Below, piece after piece: positions 27,225 to 35,861 of a DNA stretch of 50,873 bases. The DNA is from a virus: IMG/VR virus record IMGVR_UViG_3300033148_005005, positions 1 to 50,873 of that record; one strand, given 5' to 3'. The position numbers were made by a program, and so were the translations under genes. Position 1 is the stretch's first letter; every line of letters begins with the position of its first letter. Under the pieces are notes generated by a model. That model saw only the letters and a program-made list of their open reading frames with translations. It did no database searches and was not told the DNA's origin.

Positions 27225-29522
27225 ATGACAACCTCATTTGATTCACGACTTGGCACTGCACCAGAAGAAGGGATAAAAGCCCCTTGTGTTGTAGCGACTA
27301 TTGCAGACATTACTTTATCTGGTGAACAAACAATAGACTCCGTTGCTGTTGTTACTGGTAATCGTGTTCTTGTTAAAAGCCAAACCGACACAACAGAAAA
27401 TGGAATATATGATGTAGGTGTTGGTGCATGGGAAAGATCAACAGACTTTAATGGATCAGGTGATTTAACAGCTGGTCAAATGGTTGTTGATTCAAATGTT
27501 GATGCTGCTCTTGATTCTATTTACAAAATATTATTTACTGGTGAATACTCACCAGGCACAACGGTTGTCACATTCGAGCTGCTTGATTTTGGTGGTGGTT
27601 TAGCTGCGGTATGGGGCGGGGTAACTGGTACTCTAGCAGATCAAACAGACTTACAGGTTGCTTTAGATGCTAAGACAGCAACCGGCCACACTCATACTGA
27701 AAGTGATATAACAGACTTAGGAGATTATGAACTTGCTGACAGCACAATATTAAAAGATGCTGACATTGGTGTTAATGTCCAGTCTTATGATGCAAACACA
27801 GTTATAGACGCTTCATATGTTCACACTGATAATAATTACACTACTGCTGAGAAAAATAAACTAACTGGCATTGAGGCGTCAGCAGATGTAACTGACGCGA
27901 CGAATGTTAATGCTGCTGGCGCGGTAATGAATACAGATGCCTCCACGGTGTCAATGTCATTTGTTATCGACGAAGATACGATGGTGTCAAATTCAGACAC
28001 CGAAGTTCCAACACAACAATCAGTTAAAGCTTACGTCGATGGTCGTGTCGCTTCTTCTGTTAATTACGCTGGTGCTTATAACGCCTCTACCAACACGCCT
28101 GATCTCGACACCTCGCCTTCAGGTATATCTATCGGGGATATGTATACAGTTAGCGCGGCTGGTGTTTTCTTTGCAGCCAATGTTGAGATCGGTGATGCTT
28201 TAATTTCTGAACAAGATAATCCAACACTAGAGTCACACTGGACGATTGTTCAAAAAAATCTTGATGCATCAGGCATTAAAGCAGCTTATGAATCTAACAG
28301 TGATACTAACGCGTTGACTAATGCATTACTAAGCAAACTAAATGCAATAGAAGCATCAGCAACTCAAGATCAGACTGCTGGTGAGATAGAAGCTATTGTT
28401 AACCATGATAATTTAGTAGGGTTTGTACTGGGCGAACATTTCTTAATGTCAGCTATCTCTATTACTGAGAGTCAGATAAGTGATTTAGGTTCTTATTCTT
28501 TAACCTCTCACAACCATTCTTTGGACGGTCTCAGTAACACTACTATCACTACCAACTCTGTCGGTGAAATTCTTAAGTGGAATGGTTCGGCTTGGATTAA
28601 TAATACATTAGCGGAAGCAGGTATAAGTGCTGTTGGTCATACACATACATTTGCATCTCTTACTTCTAAGCCAACGACTATCGCAGGTTATGGTATAACT
28701 AACGCAGCACTAGATACGCATGTTCATGATACTGGTACATATACTAAAGCTCAAGGCAATATAACAGGTGGCGGTGTTGTTTCTTTAGGTTACGCTAGAA
28801 TCCATTGGAGTTCGTCTTTTGTTGCATTTGGTTCTGTTAGTAGCTCTACCTTCTCTACAGCAAATGATGGAACTATGTTCATAGACTGTCCAACGTCTGG
28901 TGATATCCTTGGATATGATGGCGTATCAGTTAAAGACATAGCTACATCGAACGGTATAAATCTAGCTGTAGGGGAATCTTTATGGTACATACTACCAACA
29001 AATACATCTGGCGCATCAATTCAAGCTAACTTTAGGATAGTAGGAAATACCGCGTCTGAGGAGCAGATACCTGACGAGTGGATCTTTTTAGCATCCCGCC
29101 CTCTAGGATCAACCGATGAATTGTACATGGTTACTAGGGGTAGGTTACAAATGGATCTGGGGGTTACGTATTATAAATACCACGATCCTTATCTTGTAAA
29201 ACCTTCAGTAAAAGATGTTTTCACGGGAAACGCTGGATCAACAACGTCAGGTGCATGGTGTACCAAGGTTACGTTGACCTTAGTAAATGTTACAAATGTT
29301 GAGCAAGTTTCTGTATCTGTTGCAACATCTGCATCAACAACAAGAACAGACAGCCCTTTGTGGTTTTGGCATGACGTTGATACAGGCAAGGAAAACTCTT
29401 GTAGCGGAACAAGACCAAACACTATATCAGTAACACCAGCAGGAACAATAAGTTTTTATATCTACAATAATAATGCCTCTACAGCCACCTTATACTATAC
29501 TGTTGTCGTTCAAGGAACTTAA
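27225..29522 (+). CDS. Tail fibre protein
   Basis: A 765-residue protein. The N-terminal 120 residues form a beta domain (ADITLSGEQTIDSVAVVTGNRVLV) widely used to attach phage fibres. Residues 150-300 are fibre repeats (EKNKLTGIEASADVTDATNV) also found in other fibres. Histidine pairs recur (GHTHTESDI, SHNHSLDGL, GHTHTFASL, THVHDTGTY) and resemble the metal-coordinating H-x-H sites that staple trimeric fibres such as T4 gp37. The C-terminal 230 residues are a beta-rich tip with two Cys and many aromatics, the probable receptor-binding head. It is followed 12 bases later by the endolysin. Confidence 0.85.
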   Translation: MTTSFDSRLGTAPEEGIKAPCVVATIADITLSGEQTIDSVAVVTGNRVLVKSQTDTTENGIYDVGVGAWERSTDFNGSGDLTAGQMVVDSNVDAALDSIYKILFTGEYSPGTTVVTFELLDFGGGLAAVWGGVTGTLADQTDLQVALDAKTATGHTHTESDITDLGDYELADSTILKDADIGVNVQSYDANTVIDASYVHTDNNYTTAEKNKLTGIEASADVTDATNVNAAGAVMNTDASTVSMSFVIDEDTMVSNSDTEVPTQQSVKAYVDGRVASSVNYAGAYNASTNTPDLDTSPSGISIGDMYTVSAAGVFFAANVEIGDALISEQDNPTLESHWTIVQKNLDASGIKAAYESNSDTNALTNALLSKLNAIEASATQDQTAGEIEAIVNHDNLVGFVLGEHFLMSAISITESQISDLGSYSLTSHNHSLDGLSNTTITTNSVGEILKWNGSAWINNTLAEAGISAVGHTHTFASLTSKPTTIAGYGITNAALDTHVHDTGTYTKAQGNITGGGVVSLGYARIHWSSSFVAFGSVSSSTFSTANDGTMFIDCPTSGDILGYDGVSVKDIATSNGINLAVGESLWYILPTNTSGASIQANFRIVGNTASEEQIPDEWIFLASRPLGSTDELYMVTRGRLQMDLGVTYYKYHDPYLVKPSVKDVFTGNAGSTTSGAWCTKVTLTLVNVTNVEQVSVSVATSASTTRTDSPLWFWHDVDTGKENSCSGTRPNTISVTPAGTISFYIYNNNASTATLYYTVVVQGT

Positions 29523-29533
29523 AGGAAAACACT

Positions 29534-30025
29534 GTGAGTAAATATATTCAAAAGCCTTTATCTGCTGGCAGCAAAACAAACAATCCAAAGTTAGTTGTTG
29601 TTCACGCAATGGCTGAATACTTAGAAACAAAAAACGGCTTACGCCATGCTTCCGATTTTCTTGAAGATATTGGTTTATCAGCTCATGCATTGGTTTCACC
29701 TAATGGTGATATCATGATTTGCAGAGATGAAGAGCAAGGCGCTTATCATGCGAGAGGGTTTAATAAAGATTCTCTCGGCATAGAGTTTCTTGTTCATGGC
29801 GCACATACTTACGAGTCGTTTCTAAAGACAATCAAAACAGATTATGTTACAAAAGAACAATACGATTCAGCTGCTGAATTAGTTAACTCATGGTTGGATA
29901 TGTTTTCGATAAACAAAATAGTCGGTCATAGCGATATAAGCCCTGAAAGAAAAGTTGATCCAGGCGAGGGCTTTAACTGGGAATTATTTTTAGATAAAAT
30001 AAAAACAAATGAAGAGTTAACATAG
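29534..30025 (+). CDS. Endolysin: N-acetylmuramoyl-L-alanine amidase (Amidase_2)
   Basis: A 163-residue amidase that cleaves between muramic acid and L-alanine. A GTG start follows AAGGAA. Zinc ligands of the T7 lysozyme type are visible: H24 in VVVHAMAE, H132 in VGHSDISPERKVDPG and D142, with K140 in the catalytic position. There is no signal peptide or binding domain, so it would act once the holin opens the inner membrane. It starts the lysis cassette, ahead of two membrane proteins and the spanins. Confidence 0.92.
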   Translation: MSKYIQKPLSAGSKTNNPKLVVVHAMAEYLETKNGLRHASDFLEDIGLSAHALVSPNGDIMICRDEEQGAYHARGFNKDSLGIEFLVHGAHTYESFLKTIKTDYVTKEQYDSAAELVNSWLDMFSINKIVGHSDISPERKVDPGEGFNWELFLDKIKTNEELT

Positions 30026-30072
30026 TGTTAATTCTAATACAAACAAATCAAAATAATTTTATAGGGGGCTTT

Positions 30073-30402
30073 ATGGCAGGCGACGTACCAACACCAGATC
30101 AAGCTGAACAGGCTTTGTTTTTTATCAAATGGTGGAAAGAGTTTTTTATAGGCTTAGCTGCTATTTTAGGTATAACAGCCACGATTAAAAAAGGTCAAAA
30201 AATTCCTGCTCTTATTCCTGTTCTTGTTCCTATTACTGAAAAGGAATTAACTAATAGAATGGATCTATGTAGGCACGAACTGAAAGATGAAATGCATGAT
30301 GATTTCAGAACAATAATGCATGAGCTTAAAGTGGAACTGAAAGAAGACCAGGATCAGATGTTTGAGAAAATAGAGTTACTGATAAAGGTAGCTAAGTTAT
30401 GA
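30073..30402 (+). CDS. Lysis-cassette membrane protein, holin or antiholin candidate
   Basis: A 109-residue protein. I choose the ATG at 30073, six bases after GGGGG, over a start at 30025 that would add a poorly coding leader. One transmembrane helix (residues about 17-42, KWWKEFFIGLAAILGITATI) is followed by a long charged coiled-coil tail rich in Glu, Lys and His. This layout occurs in single-span holins or antiholins. It overlaps the next gene by four bases (ATGA). Which of the two membrane proteins forms the lesion cannot be decided from sequence. Confidence 0.68.
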   Translation: MAGDVPTPDQAEQALFFIKWWKEFFIGLAAILGITATIKKGQKIPALIPVLVPITEKELTNRMDLCRHELKDEMHDDFRTIMHELKVELKEDQDQMFEKIELLIKVAKL

Positions 30403-30752
30403 ACGAATACATGGAAATCCTTAACCGGTTTCTTACACCGGAACAACAGACAGCGTTGGTTATTATTACTGTCAGCGTCATGATCCTCACACAAGCTTTT
30501 AAAAATATTTACTTTGGCTTGTTTCCTGTTTCTGGAAGGGCGCGTAAGAAGGCTATACTGTGGCTTGCTGCTTTGATGTTTGGTGCTACTGGCGGCGTTA
30601 TTGGTTATCTTGCTGGAATACCACAACAACCATTATGGTTCTGGATATTCTGTGGCGTATCATCTGGTGGTTTCGCCATTGGTTTATTTAAACTGCTTAT
30701 TGGTATTATCTGGCCCAAGTTACAGGGCATGATAAGTAAACAAAATGCCTAG
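30399..30752 (+). CDS. Holin, three-transmembrane type
   Basis: A 117-residue protein with three hydrophobic helices: about 20-40 (LVIITVSVMILTQAF), 52-74 (AILWLAALMFGATGGVIGYL) and 79-106 (LWFWIFCGVSSGGFAIGLFKLL). Loops are short and the C-terminus is basic (PKLQGMISKQNA). Class I-type layout together with position between amidase and spanins supports the holin call. The start overlaps the upstream gene and the stop overlaps Rz, so the cassette is translationally coupled. Confidence 0.75.
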   Translation: MNEYMEILNRFLTPEQQTALVIITVSVMILTQAFKNIYFGLFPVSGRARKKAILWLAALMFGATGGVIGYLAGIPQQPLWFWIFCGVSSGGFAIGLFKLLIGIIWPKLQGMISKQNA

Positions 30753-31032
30753 GCTTATTCTAATATCATTATTGATTGCTGCGTTGCTTTACAGCTATTT
30801 GTTTACCTATCAAAAAGGAATGCAGAATCAGGCCGGTATCGAAGCCCAGGCACGTCAGGATCTAATCAATAAACAAGCTGACCAAGTTAAGGTCATTCAT
30901 AAAGAAAAAGTAAAAATTGAGGTGAGATATCGTGATCGAATTAAAACAATTTACCAACTTGAAGATCCTACTGGTTGTCTTGATGCTACCCTTGGTGATA
31001 TCGGGGTGCTGTCCACCACCTCAGAAAATTAA
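30745..31032 (+). CDS. Inner-membrane spanin subunit (Rz-like)
   Basis: A 95-residue protein with one N-terminal transmembrane helix (residues 3-20) and a periplasmic coiled coil of Gln, Lys and Glu (about 25-65, with HKEKVKIEVRYRDRIKTI). It overlaps the holin by eight bases and contains the start of the outer-membrane spanin in another frame at 30932. Rz and Rz1 span the periplasm and fuse the two membranes in the last step of lysis. The C-terminal DPTGCLDATLGD tail is typical. Confidence 0.82.
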   Translation: MPRLILISLLIAALLYSYLFTYQKGMQNQAGIEAQARQDLINKQADQVKVIHKEKVKIEVRYRDRIKTIYQLEDPTGCLDATLGDIGVLSTTSEN

Positions 31033-31177
31033 ACCTGATTCATCATTATTAATTCCAGCTGAAAAGAATACCCTGACTGCTGATAACACAGTCAGGGATC
31101 TTGTTATTGAAAATGAATTTCGTGGTAAAGAAATTGATAAGGTTAATCTAAATCTTGAAGTTATTGGATTAGAGTAA
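30932..31177 (+). CDS. Outer-membrane spanin lipoprotein (Rz1-like)
   Basis: An 81-residue protein that starts inside Rz in a different frame. The GTG start at 30932 is five bases after GAGGTGAG. The signal peptide ends in a lipobox LVISGC with lipidated C26, followed by CPPPQK, the proline-containing linker common in Rz1. The gene runs 145 bases past the Rz stop, so the pair is overlapping rather than fully nested. Its 3' end carries the hairpin at 31071-31097. Confidence 0.83.
   Translation: MIELKQFTNLKILLVVLMLPLVISGCCPPPQKIKPDSSLLIPAEKNTLTADNTVRDLVIENEFRGKEIDKVNLNLEVIGLE
31071..31097 (-). terminator. Intrinsic terminator for the leftward operon, inside the spanin gene
   Basis: A perfect nine-pair stem CCCTGACTG/CAGTCAGGG with a nine-base loop. 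On the minus strand it is followed by TATTCTTTTC, and it lies about 83 bases after the end of the leftward lipoprotein gene. On the plus strand no T tract follows, so leftward function is more likely. Confidence 0.6.
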
Positions 31178-31179
31178 TC

Positions 31180-31650
31180 TTACATTCTTGTGCAGTTTTC
31201 ATAGCTCCTGTTCTGCGGTTTCTCATTCGTGATATCAAATGATTCTTTTGCACGAAAGAAAATATGATTAATCATCTCGCGTCTAAGCGTCTCAACAACA
31301 AGGCGCTCAGAGTGCTTATGAGCATTACTAGAAACAATGAGACTTGGTTTTACTAAATAAGCACCAAGCACGTCAGCTCTTCCTGATGCTCTATTAATAT
31401 CTTTCTGATTTGCCGTCATAATAATCATTAGTTTATTTGAATCAGGAGAGAAACCTGCACACTCTGACATCAGAATATAATGATCATCAATTTCTTCTGA
31501 ACTGAACTGCCTACCTGATTTATCCATTCTAACTTTGATGCCTAGCTCTGTGATGAAGCTGTAATCAAAACCAAAACCATGATTATTGTTTTCAGATGTT
31601 TCGCATGATTGTAAAAGTAACGCCGTTAATATTAATAATAAGTATTTCAT
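31180..31650 (-). CDS. Lipoprotein, possibly degenerate zincin-like
   Basis: A 156-residue protein. I use the ATG at 31650 (AGGA eight bases upstream), because the ATG at 31659 overlaps the ribosome site. The signal peptide ends in LLLQSC with lipidated C16. Two Cys occur later (SECAGF and ENCTRM). The segment TLRREMINHIF sits where related-looking Gram-negative lipoproteins carry a HEMxH zinc motif, so the first histidine would be replaced by arginine. A surface role such as superinfection exclusion is plausible from being a phage lipoprotein but unproven. It ends two bases from the convergent spanin gene. Confidence 0.72.
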   Translation of the reverse strand: MKYLLLILTALLLQSCETSENNNHGFGFDYSFITELGIKVRMDKSGRQFSSEEIDDHYILMSECAGFSPDSNKLMIIMTANQKDINRASGRADVLGAYLVKPSLIVSSNAHKHSERLVVETLRREMINHIFFRAKESFDITNEKPQNRSYENCTRM

Positions 31651-31689
31651 TTTATTCATCCTATTTTATTGATTAATGTTACAAACTCT

Positions 31690-31726
31690 AACGCTATCGA
31701 AGTAATCTGGTAGCGCGTTTTTATTT
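31690..31726 (+). terminator. Rightward terminator beyond the lysis genes
   Basis: AACGCTA pairs with TAGCG(C)GTT (one bulged C) across a 14-base loop and runs into TTTTTATTT. It lies in the gap between two leftward genes and would stop rightward late transcripts that have crossed the lipoprotein gene antisense. Confidence 0.6.
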
Positions 31727-31976
31727 AGCTATTTTCTAATTCGTCCTCAAAATTCCAGATAGCATCATCCAAGCTATCCATTAAATCCATAGTGTCGAAA
31801 TGATTGCGTAAATTTTTAGCTGTCAACTCACCAGTAAAGCCACTACCATGAATAAACACTCTTTTATAAGCATCGTCAACTCTAATAAATAATTGCATTG
31901 CTTTTTTAATCTTTTTGTTAGACTCTTCCTGCAATAGCTTTTCGAACTCACTCGAAACATCGTCTTCATCACTCAC
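31725..31976 (-). CDS. Small acidic hypothetical protein
   Basis: An 83-residue protein. The GTG at 31976 has AGGAG five bases upstream, which favours it over a GTG 21 bases earlier. The chain is acidic and helical (SSEFEKLLQEESNKKIKK, then LMDSLDDAIWNFEDELENS) with a central FIRVDDAYKRVFIHGSGF strand-turn. No family is recognised. It lies in the leftward recombination operon. Confidence 0.58.
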   Translation of the reverse strand: MSDEDDVSSEFEKLLQEESNKKIKKAMQLFIRVDDAYKRVFIHGSGFTGELTAKNLRNHFDTMDLMDSLDDAIWNFEDELENS

Positions 31977-32019
31977 AATCTCTCTCCTATCTCTCACTTT
32001 GGGAATAGCGCGGGTTTAA

Positions 32020-32256
32020 TTATCCGCCACCAGTTATTCGACCACATTCTAGGCAATAATCAGTAATACCTTTACTGTGTTCACACTCATACACTAGCTT
32101 TATTTCATCGCCTGTGACTGTATCGAGGTACGCGATATTCACTTCAAGCCCATGTTCGTCTTTAGTACCATCTTTAACACCATCACATTTATGGCCCTGC
32201 CTTTGCGCTCTTTCAAACAACCATTCCTCTAGTTCTTCGCTATTCTTAATAATCAC
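32020..32256 (-). CDS. Small protein with Cys/His zinc-binding C-terminus
   Basis: A 78-residue protein from the GTG at 32256 (GGGAG six bases upstream); an upstream TTG is less likely. The C-terminus has Y-E-C-E-H-S followed by Y-C-L-E-C-G, a short zinc-ribbon-like arrangement. The first half is acidic and helical. Unknown function, downstream of RecT in the same operon. Confidence 0.58.
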   Translation of the reverse strand: MIIKNSEELEEWLFERAQRQGHKCDGVKDGTKDEHGLEVNIAYLDTVTGDEIKLVYECEHSKGITDYCLECGRITGGG

Positions 32257-32287
32257 TTCACTCTCCCATTCTTTATTCAATCAGGGG

Positions 32288-32620
32288 TTAAGAAAATGTA
32301 TCTCGACCATCTTTATTCACAGGAGAGCCGCGTTTCTTGCCATCGAATAAATTAATCTTCTCACTCTCTCCCGTCTGTGGTGGTAGGGCGCAGTCAGGAC
32401 ATTTTACTCTAGGTGAATCATTGTGTGCTTCTATAGAACCCCATCCTCCACAGGTATTACAAGATGAGATTAAGTCTTTGGTAGCCTCGTAATGCTTGAT
32501 TATCACATGTAGCAAATCAAAATCGCGGTTAGTAAGAAGGTTGTCTCCTGTTTTCCACATCGCACCTAAAAGATTCGTTAAAGCGCCAACATCTTCACTC
32601 GTTATCGTTATATCACTCAT
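32288..32620 (-). CDS. Small zinc-ribbon protein of the recombination operon
   Basis: A 110-residue protein starting at the ATG at 32620. The helical N-terminus (GALTNLLGAMWKTGDNLL) is followed by C-N-T-C-G-G and, 17 residues later, C-P-D-C, a four-cysteine zinc ribbon. The C-terminal 35 residues are basic and disordered. The ribbon suggests nucleic-acid or protein binding, but no family name can be given. The ribosome site is weak (GGA). Confidence 0.6.
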   Translation of the reverse strand: MSDITITSEDVGALTNLLGAMWKTGDNLLTNRDFDLLHVIIKHYEATKDLISSCNTCGGWGSIEAHNDSPRVKCPDCALPPQTGESEKINLFDGKKRGSPVNKDGRDTFS

Positions 32621-32711
32621 ATCTAATCCAGTAATTAGGTGGCGCGTCACCATGAGATTCTGCAACACAAGTTAGTTTAGTGTTACCACAGCAACGCACC
32701 ATAACTCGGTT

Positions 32712-33569
32712 TTAAATAATATCTTTTTCGTCTTCTTTAACAACCACGCCATCGATAACGTCGTCATCGTCATCAAGAATAGCCGATGTTGCCCTTGTTT
32801 TTTTATCAGGTGATGCGGGGGCTTTTTCTACTTCTGCTACTGGTTGCTGCTGATTGACATTGGATTTAATATCAAACTGCTCATCACTTGCAGCAAGTAC
32901 AGAATCAAGATCAGCACTTGAAGGAAGACGATTACACAATCGACGAAGGACGGTTTTAATTGCCATTTCGTCATACCATGTTTTCCAGATACCTTTCGGA
33001 TTTCCGTTGTCATCTGATCCTGATTTACTGACTTTTCTAACCTGTTCAATTTTGGCTTTTGACATAACCTGAAGCTGGATAGATCCGTCTTTTAGTTTAG
33101 CGACAGCATAAGCTAAACGAAAATCACCAGGATCATCAATGTTTGGTTTGTGTTTTATTGAAGGTTCAAGACCAAGCTCATATTCAAAGTCATCCTTAGT
33201 GTAAACAGCATAAGCATTGATGCTTCCAATTTCACCACTGTTGCGCGCTTTCTTTAAAAGCCCATTAACCATTGGCATGTATTGGACTTTCTTAATCCAC
33301 TTGTTACCGACCTTGCTATTAAACATGACCAGTGCTGATTCACGATCATCAATAACAAGACCATCAGTAGCCGCTCTTTGACAAGCCATGAATAATGACT
33401 TGCGATCAACAGTGTCGCCAGCAAGATCAGGATTGTTTTGAATGGCAGCTGATGCTGTTCTGATAAATTTATCCACATTAATATGTGGCGGTAGAACCTG
33501 CGCTAGTTGTGGCTTCATTTGGTCTAAGCCAGTGATCAGTGTTTTCATTGGTGATAGTTGTTGTGACAT
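32712..33569 (-). CDS. recT: RecT-family single-strand annealing protein
   Basis: A 285-residue protein that anneals complementary single strands during phage recombination, working with the exonuclease encoded two genes upstream. Family features visible: an N-terminal helix with VDKFIRTASAAIQNNPDL, the core QYMPMVNGLLKKARNSGEIGSINAYAVY, DDFEYELGLEPSIKHKP, and a KTWYDEMAIKTVLRRLCNRLP helix. The C-terminal 60 residues are acidic and disordered, ending DEKDII. Length is normal. Operon order exonuclease, DUF1351, RecT is a common phage arrangement. Confidence 0.95.
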   Translation of the reverse strand: MSQQLSPMKTLITGLDQMKPQLAQVLPPHINVDKFIRTASAAIQNNPDLAGDTVDRKSLFMACQRAATDGLVIDDRESALVMFNSKVGNKWIKKVQYMPMVNGLLKKARNSGEIGSINAYAVYTKDDFEYELGLEPSIKHKPNIDDPGDFRLAYAVAKLKDGSIQLQVMSKAKIEQVRKVSKSGSDDNGNPKGIWKTWYDEMAIKTVLRRLCNRLPSSADLDSVLAASDEQFDIKSNVNQQQPVAEVEKAPASPDKKTRATSAILDDDDDVIDGVVVKEDEKDII

Positions 33570-33586
33570 TTTATTCTCCGGTTTAT

Positions 33587-34591
33587 TTATTGTTTATTTA
33601 CATACGAGTTAACAAGGTTTATTTCAACAAGGCTCGTGATACCAGCTTCTTCCATAACTTCTTTAAGTTTATTTACTATTTGTTCTGGTTTCACATTCGG
33701 TAGCGCCATCACTTCAAATCTTGCCTGGATAACGTGCAGTGTTTTACCTTCAGGTGGTTGTTGTGTTATGGCTGGCTCTTTATTCTCATCAACTTCATTC
33801 ATCATATCAGCAATTGCTTCAGGTACAATGTCTGGATTAGCAGCTGGATTAGTTGTCACTGGCGTTTCTTTTTTAACTTCAGCCCTTGTTTTTTCTTCAG
33901 CAACTTCTTGACGATTAACTTCTGACTTAAGCAGTGACTCTAAATTTTTATCATAGACCTCATCATCTGCCATTAAGAATGCTGCAATATGGATTCTTTC
34001 AAGCGGCGCTTTTAATCCAGCTTTGTAACTTGCGTTCTCAAGTTTTAATAATCGAGTAGCCACCATATTCTGAGTATTGATATTTTCCATCACACGCATA
34101 TCAATTGCTGATGTTGCTTTTCCTGCTAATTTTCCGGTTGCTGTTCTGTTGCCAAGAATAACAAGATCATCAATGGTTGACGTTCTGTATTCGCTTTCAA
34201 CCTGACTTGCGTCATACTTTTCATGAAGGTAATTAAGCAGCATGATTTTAATATCTGCTTTTGTTTTATCTTCAAACACCTTGATTTGTTTGGTTAGTTT
34301 TTCACGACCATCTTGGCACAGCGTAACTAACGATTTTATTTTTTCATCGAAAGCTTTTATAGGTACTGATATCAACGCTACTTCTTCTTTTCGTTTGGCG
34401 TTAATATTGTTAGCTATGGCGTTTAATTCTGTTGATAATTTCTTGCAGTCTTTAAGCGTGTCTTCAGTAACAACAACGTCATACTTCTTAAGCTCTGACT
34501 TAAGGTGTTTTTCAACCACATCAAAATTTGCTGTTAGTACAAGTGGCTTTGATGTAACTACTAATTCTTTATTTTCCGTGTCTTTTTTCAT
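33587..34591 (-). CDS. DUF1351 family protein
   Basis: A 334-residue protein. The N-terminal 200 residues match the DUF1351 layout of phage recombination operons: strands near residue 16 (LVLTANFDVVEKHL), a long coiled coil (DCKKLSTELNAIANNINAKRKEE; IKAFDEKIKSLVTLCQDGREKLTKQIKVFEDK), then KYDASQVES. Residues about 225-275 form a proline/glutamate-rich linker. A C-terminal ferredoxin-like part has HVIQARFEVMALPNVKPEQIV. Biochemical role is unknown, but the family is repeatedly found between YqaJ and RecT. It overlaps the exonuclease stop by four bases. Confidence 0.85.
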   Translation of the reverse strand: MKKDTENKELVVTSKPLVLTANFDVVEKHLKSELKKYDVVVTEDTLKDCKKLSTELNAIANNINAKRKEEVALISVPIKAFDEKIKSLVTLCQDGREKLTKQIKVFEDKTKADIKIMLLNYLHEKYDASQVESEYRTSTIDDLVILGNRTATGKLAGKATSAIDMRVMENINTQNMVATRLLKLENASYKAGLKAPLERIHIAAFLMADDEVYDKNLESLLKSEVNRQEVAEEKTRAEVKKETPVTTNPAANPDIVPEAIADMMNEVDENKEPAITQQPPEGKTLHVIQARFEVMALPNVKPEQIVNKLKEVMEEAGITSLVEINLVNSYVNKQ

Positions 34592-35664
34592 AATACAAAA
34601 TCCTCTTCTTTAATTTCTGTTGTTGGTTGCGCTACTGGTAATGCTTCAGTTTCTTTTTCCGGTTTCTTTTTAAACGCTCTGAAGTAACGATAAGATTCTT
34701 TGCCGCCAATCTCAGTACCAACCATCTCTGTTGTGATCAGCGTTGGTGCTGATGGTTTTGTCATCATGCAGGAAACAGTAATGTCACCACACGTTAGTTT
34801 CTTTGCGTTGCCTTTTACTTCTTGTAAAATCCTAGCTTTAACAGCTGTCCTTAAATCAGTAACATCTTTATATTGCATCGACAGATCGTAATACTGTTCA
34901 ACCAATGGTTTGATAACATCGTCATCACTGACATCAACGACCCACTGATTAGCGTCACCGTATAAACGAATAATAAAATCAGCATCCGTTTCAAAGTCTG
35001 GTTCTGGTGGGTTGTTTTCAGTGATTGATAACCAGAATGAAGTTATCTTTTTACGCATGGCAGCGCCAACTTTTTTGTTACGATAGCGAATAATATATTT
35101 CATATCATTGCCTGATATCAGTGGCGCAATAATTCCCCATGATCTATTTTTAACTTCAAGCTGCAATTGCAACTGAGCCTCAATATGTGGTGGGGCTTCG
35201 TCTTCTTCCCAAGTGTCACGATAAACGAGAAAATCAACATTTTTAATTTCAAGAATACCTGGGCCATTTTTTAAATATTCTCGTTGAGCATCGGTTCTTG
35301 CTTCTTCAGGTGTGCAGCATAATTTTTTACCATCTTCATCAACAATACCAACAATTTCATAATCAAATGAAGCAGCCATTCCTTTGCAGGAATCATGACG
35401 GCAATATGTTTTTAATCTCCTTACTTTTAATCCGAGATCTTCACCAATGCCTTGAGCGATTGAATCTTCTAATCGTTTACCCCATGTCATGCGATTGTTT
35501 TCATCCAGCCGGATAATTTCACCTTTCTTTTTTTCGTGCCACACCTGATAAGGTGTTGAGTAAGGTGAGATATTAAACAGTGCTGATATTTCTGTACTGC
35601 TAATGTCTTCAGTTTTTAATTGAAGCCAGTGTTCTTCTGATTCAGGGTTGATAATTATTGGCAT
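34588..35664 (-). CDS. YqaJ-type viral recombinase exonuclease
   Basis: A 358-residue nuclease expected to resect DNA ends for RecT. YqaJ/lambda-exo core motifs: ISSTEISALFNISPYSTP near residue 22, TWGKRLEDSIA near 60, the metal-binding GILEIKNVD near 135 and the E-A-Q-L-Q-L-Q-L helix near 161. The usual linear-end recognition helix (MRKKITSFWLSI) follows. The C-terminal 90 residues are helical and proline-rich. The start codon directly follows the stop of the small upstream gene, with GAGGAAAAG as the ribosome site. Confidence 0.9.
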   Translation of the reverse strand: MPIIINPESEEHWLQLKTEDISSTEISALFNISPYSTPYQVWHEKKKGEIIRLDENNRMTWGKRLEDSIAQGIGEDLGLKVRRLKTYCRHDSCKGMAASFDYEIVGIVDEDGKKLCCTPEEARTDAQREYLKNGPGILEIKNVDFLVYRDTWEEDEAPPHIEAQLQLQLEVKNRSWGIIAPLISGNDMKYIIRYRNKKVGAAMRKKITSFWLSITENNPPEPDFETDADFIIRLYGDANQWVVDVSDDDVIKPLVEQYYDLSMQYKDVTDLRTAVKARILQEVKGNAKKLTCGDITVSCMMTKPSAPTLITTEMVGTEIGGKESYRYFRAFKKKPEKETEALPVAQPTTEIKEEDFVL

Positions 35665-35841
35665 TTACTTTTCCTCTTTAAATCGGATATCAATATCAGG
35701 AACAATATACCCGCTCTCTCTGTCATGCCTGTATGATGCCAATATCCGTTCGATATTATTTTTTTTGTTATCGTCCAATGCATCCAGAATAACTTTTACA
35801 GCATTGCCAAGTTCTTCTGTTTTACCGCTCTCTAATTCCAT
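35665..35841 (-). CDS. Small hypothetical protein heading the recombination operon
   Basis: A 58-residue helical protein. I use the ATG at 35841 with CGGAG upstream; a longer frame would run into the tRNA-like RNA. Sequence starts MELESGKTEELGNAVKVILD and contains HDRESGYIVPDIDIRFKEE. It ends immediately before the exonuclease start. Function unknown; it may be a partner of the exonuclease. Confidence 0.62.
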   Translation of the reverse strand: MELESGKTEELGNAVKVILDALDDNKKNNIERILASYRHDRESGYIVPDIDIRFKEEK

Positions 35842-35861
35842 AATTTTCTCCGTTGTTAAAT

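Noticed and set aside
31071-31097. Rightward terminator after the spanins
   Set aside because: The hairpin lies before the Rz1 stop and has no T tract on the plus strand. The rightward terminator is better placed at 31690-31726.
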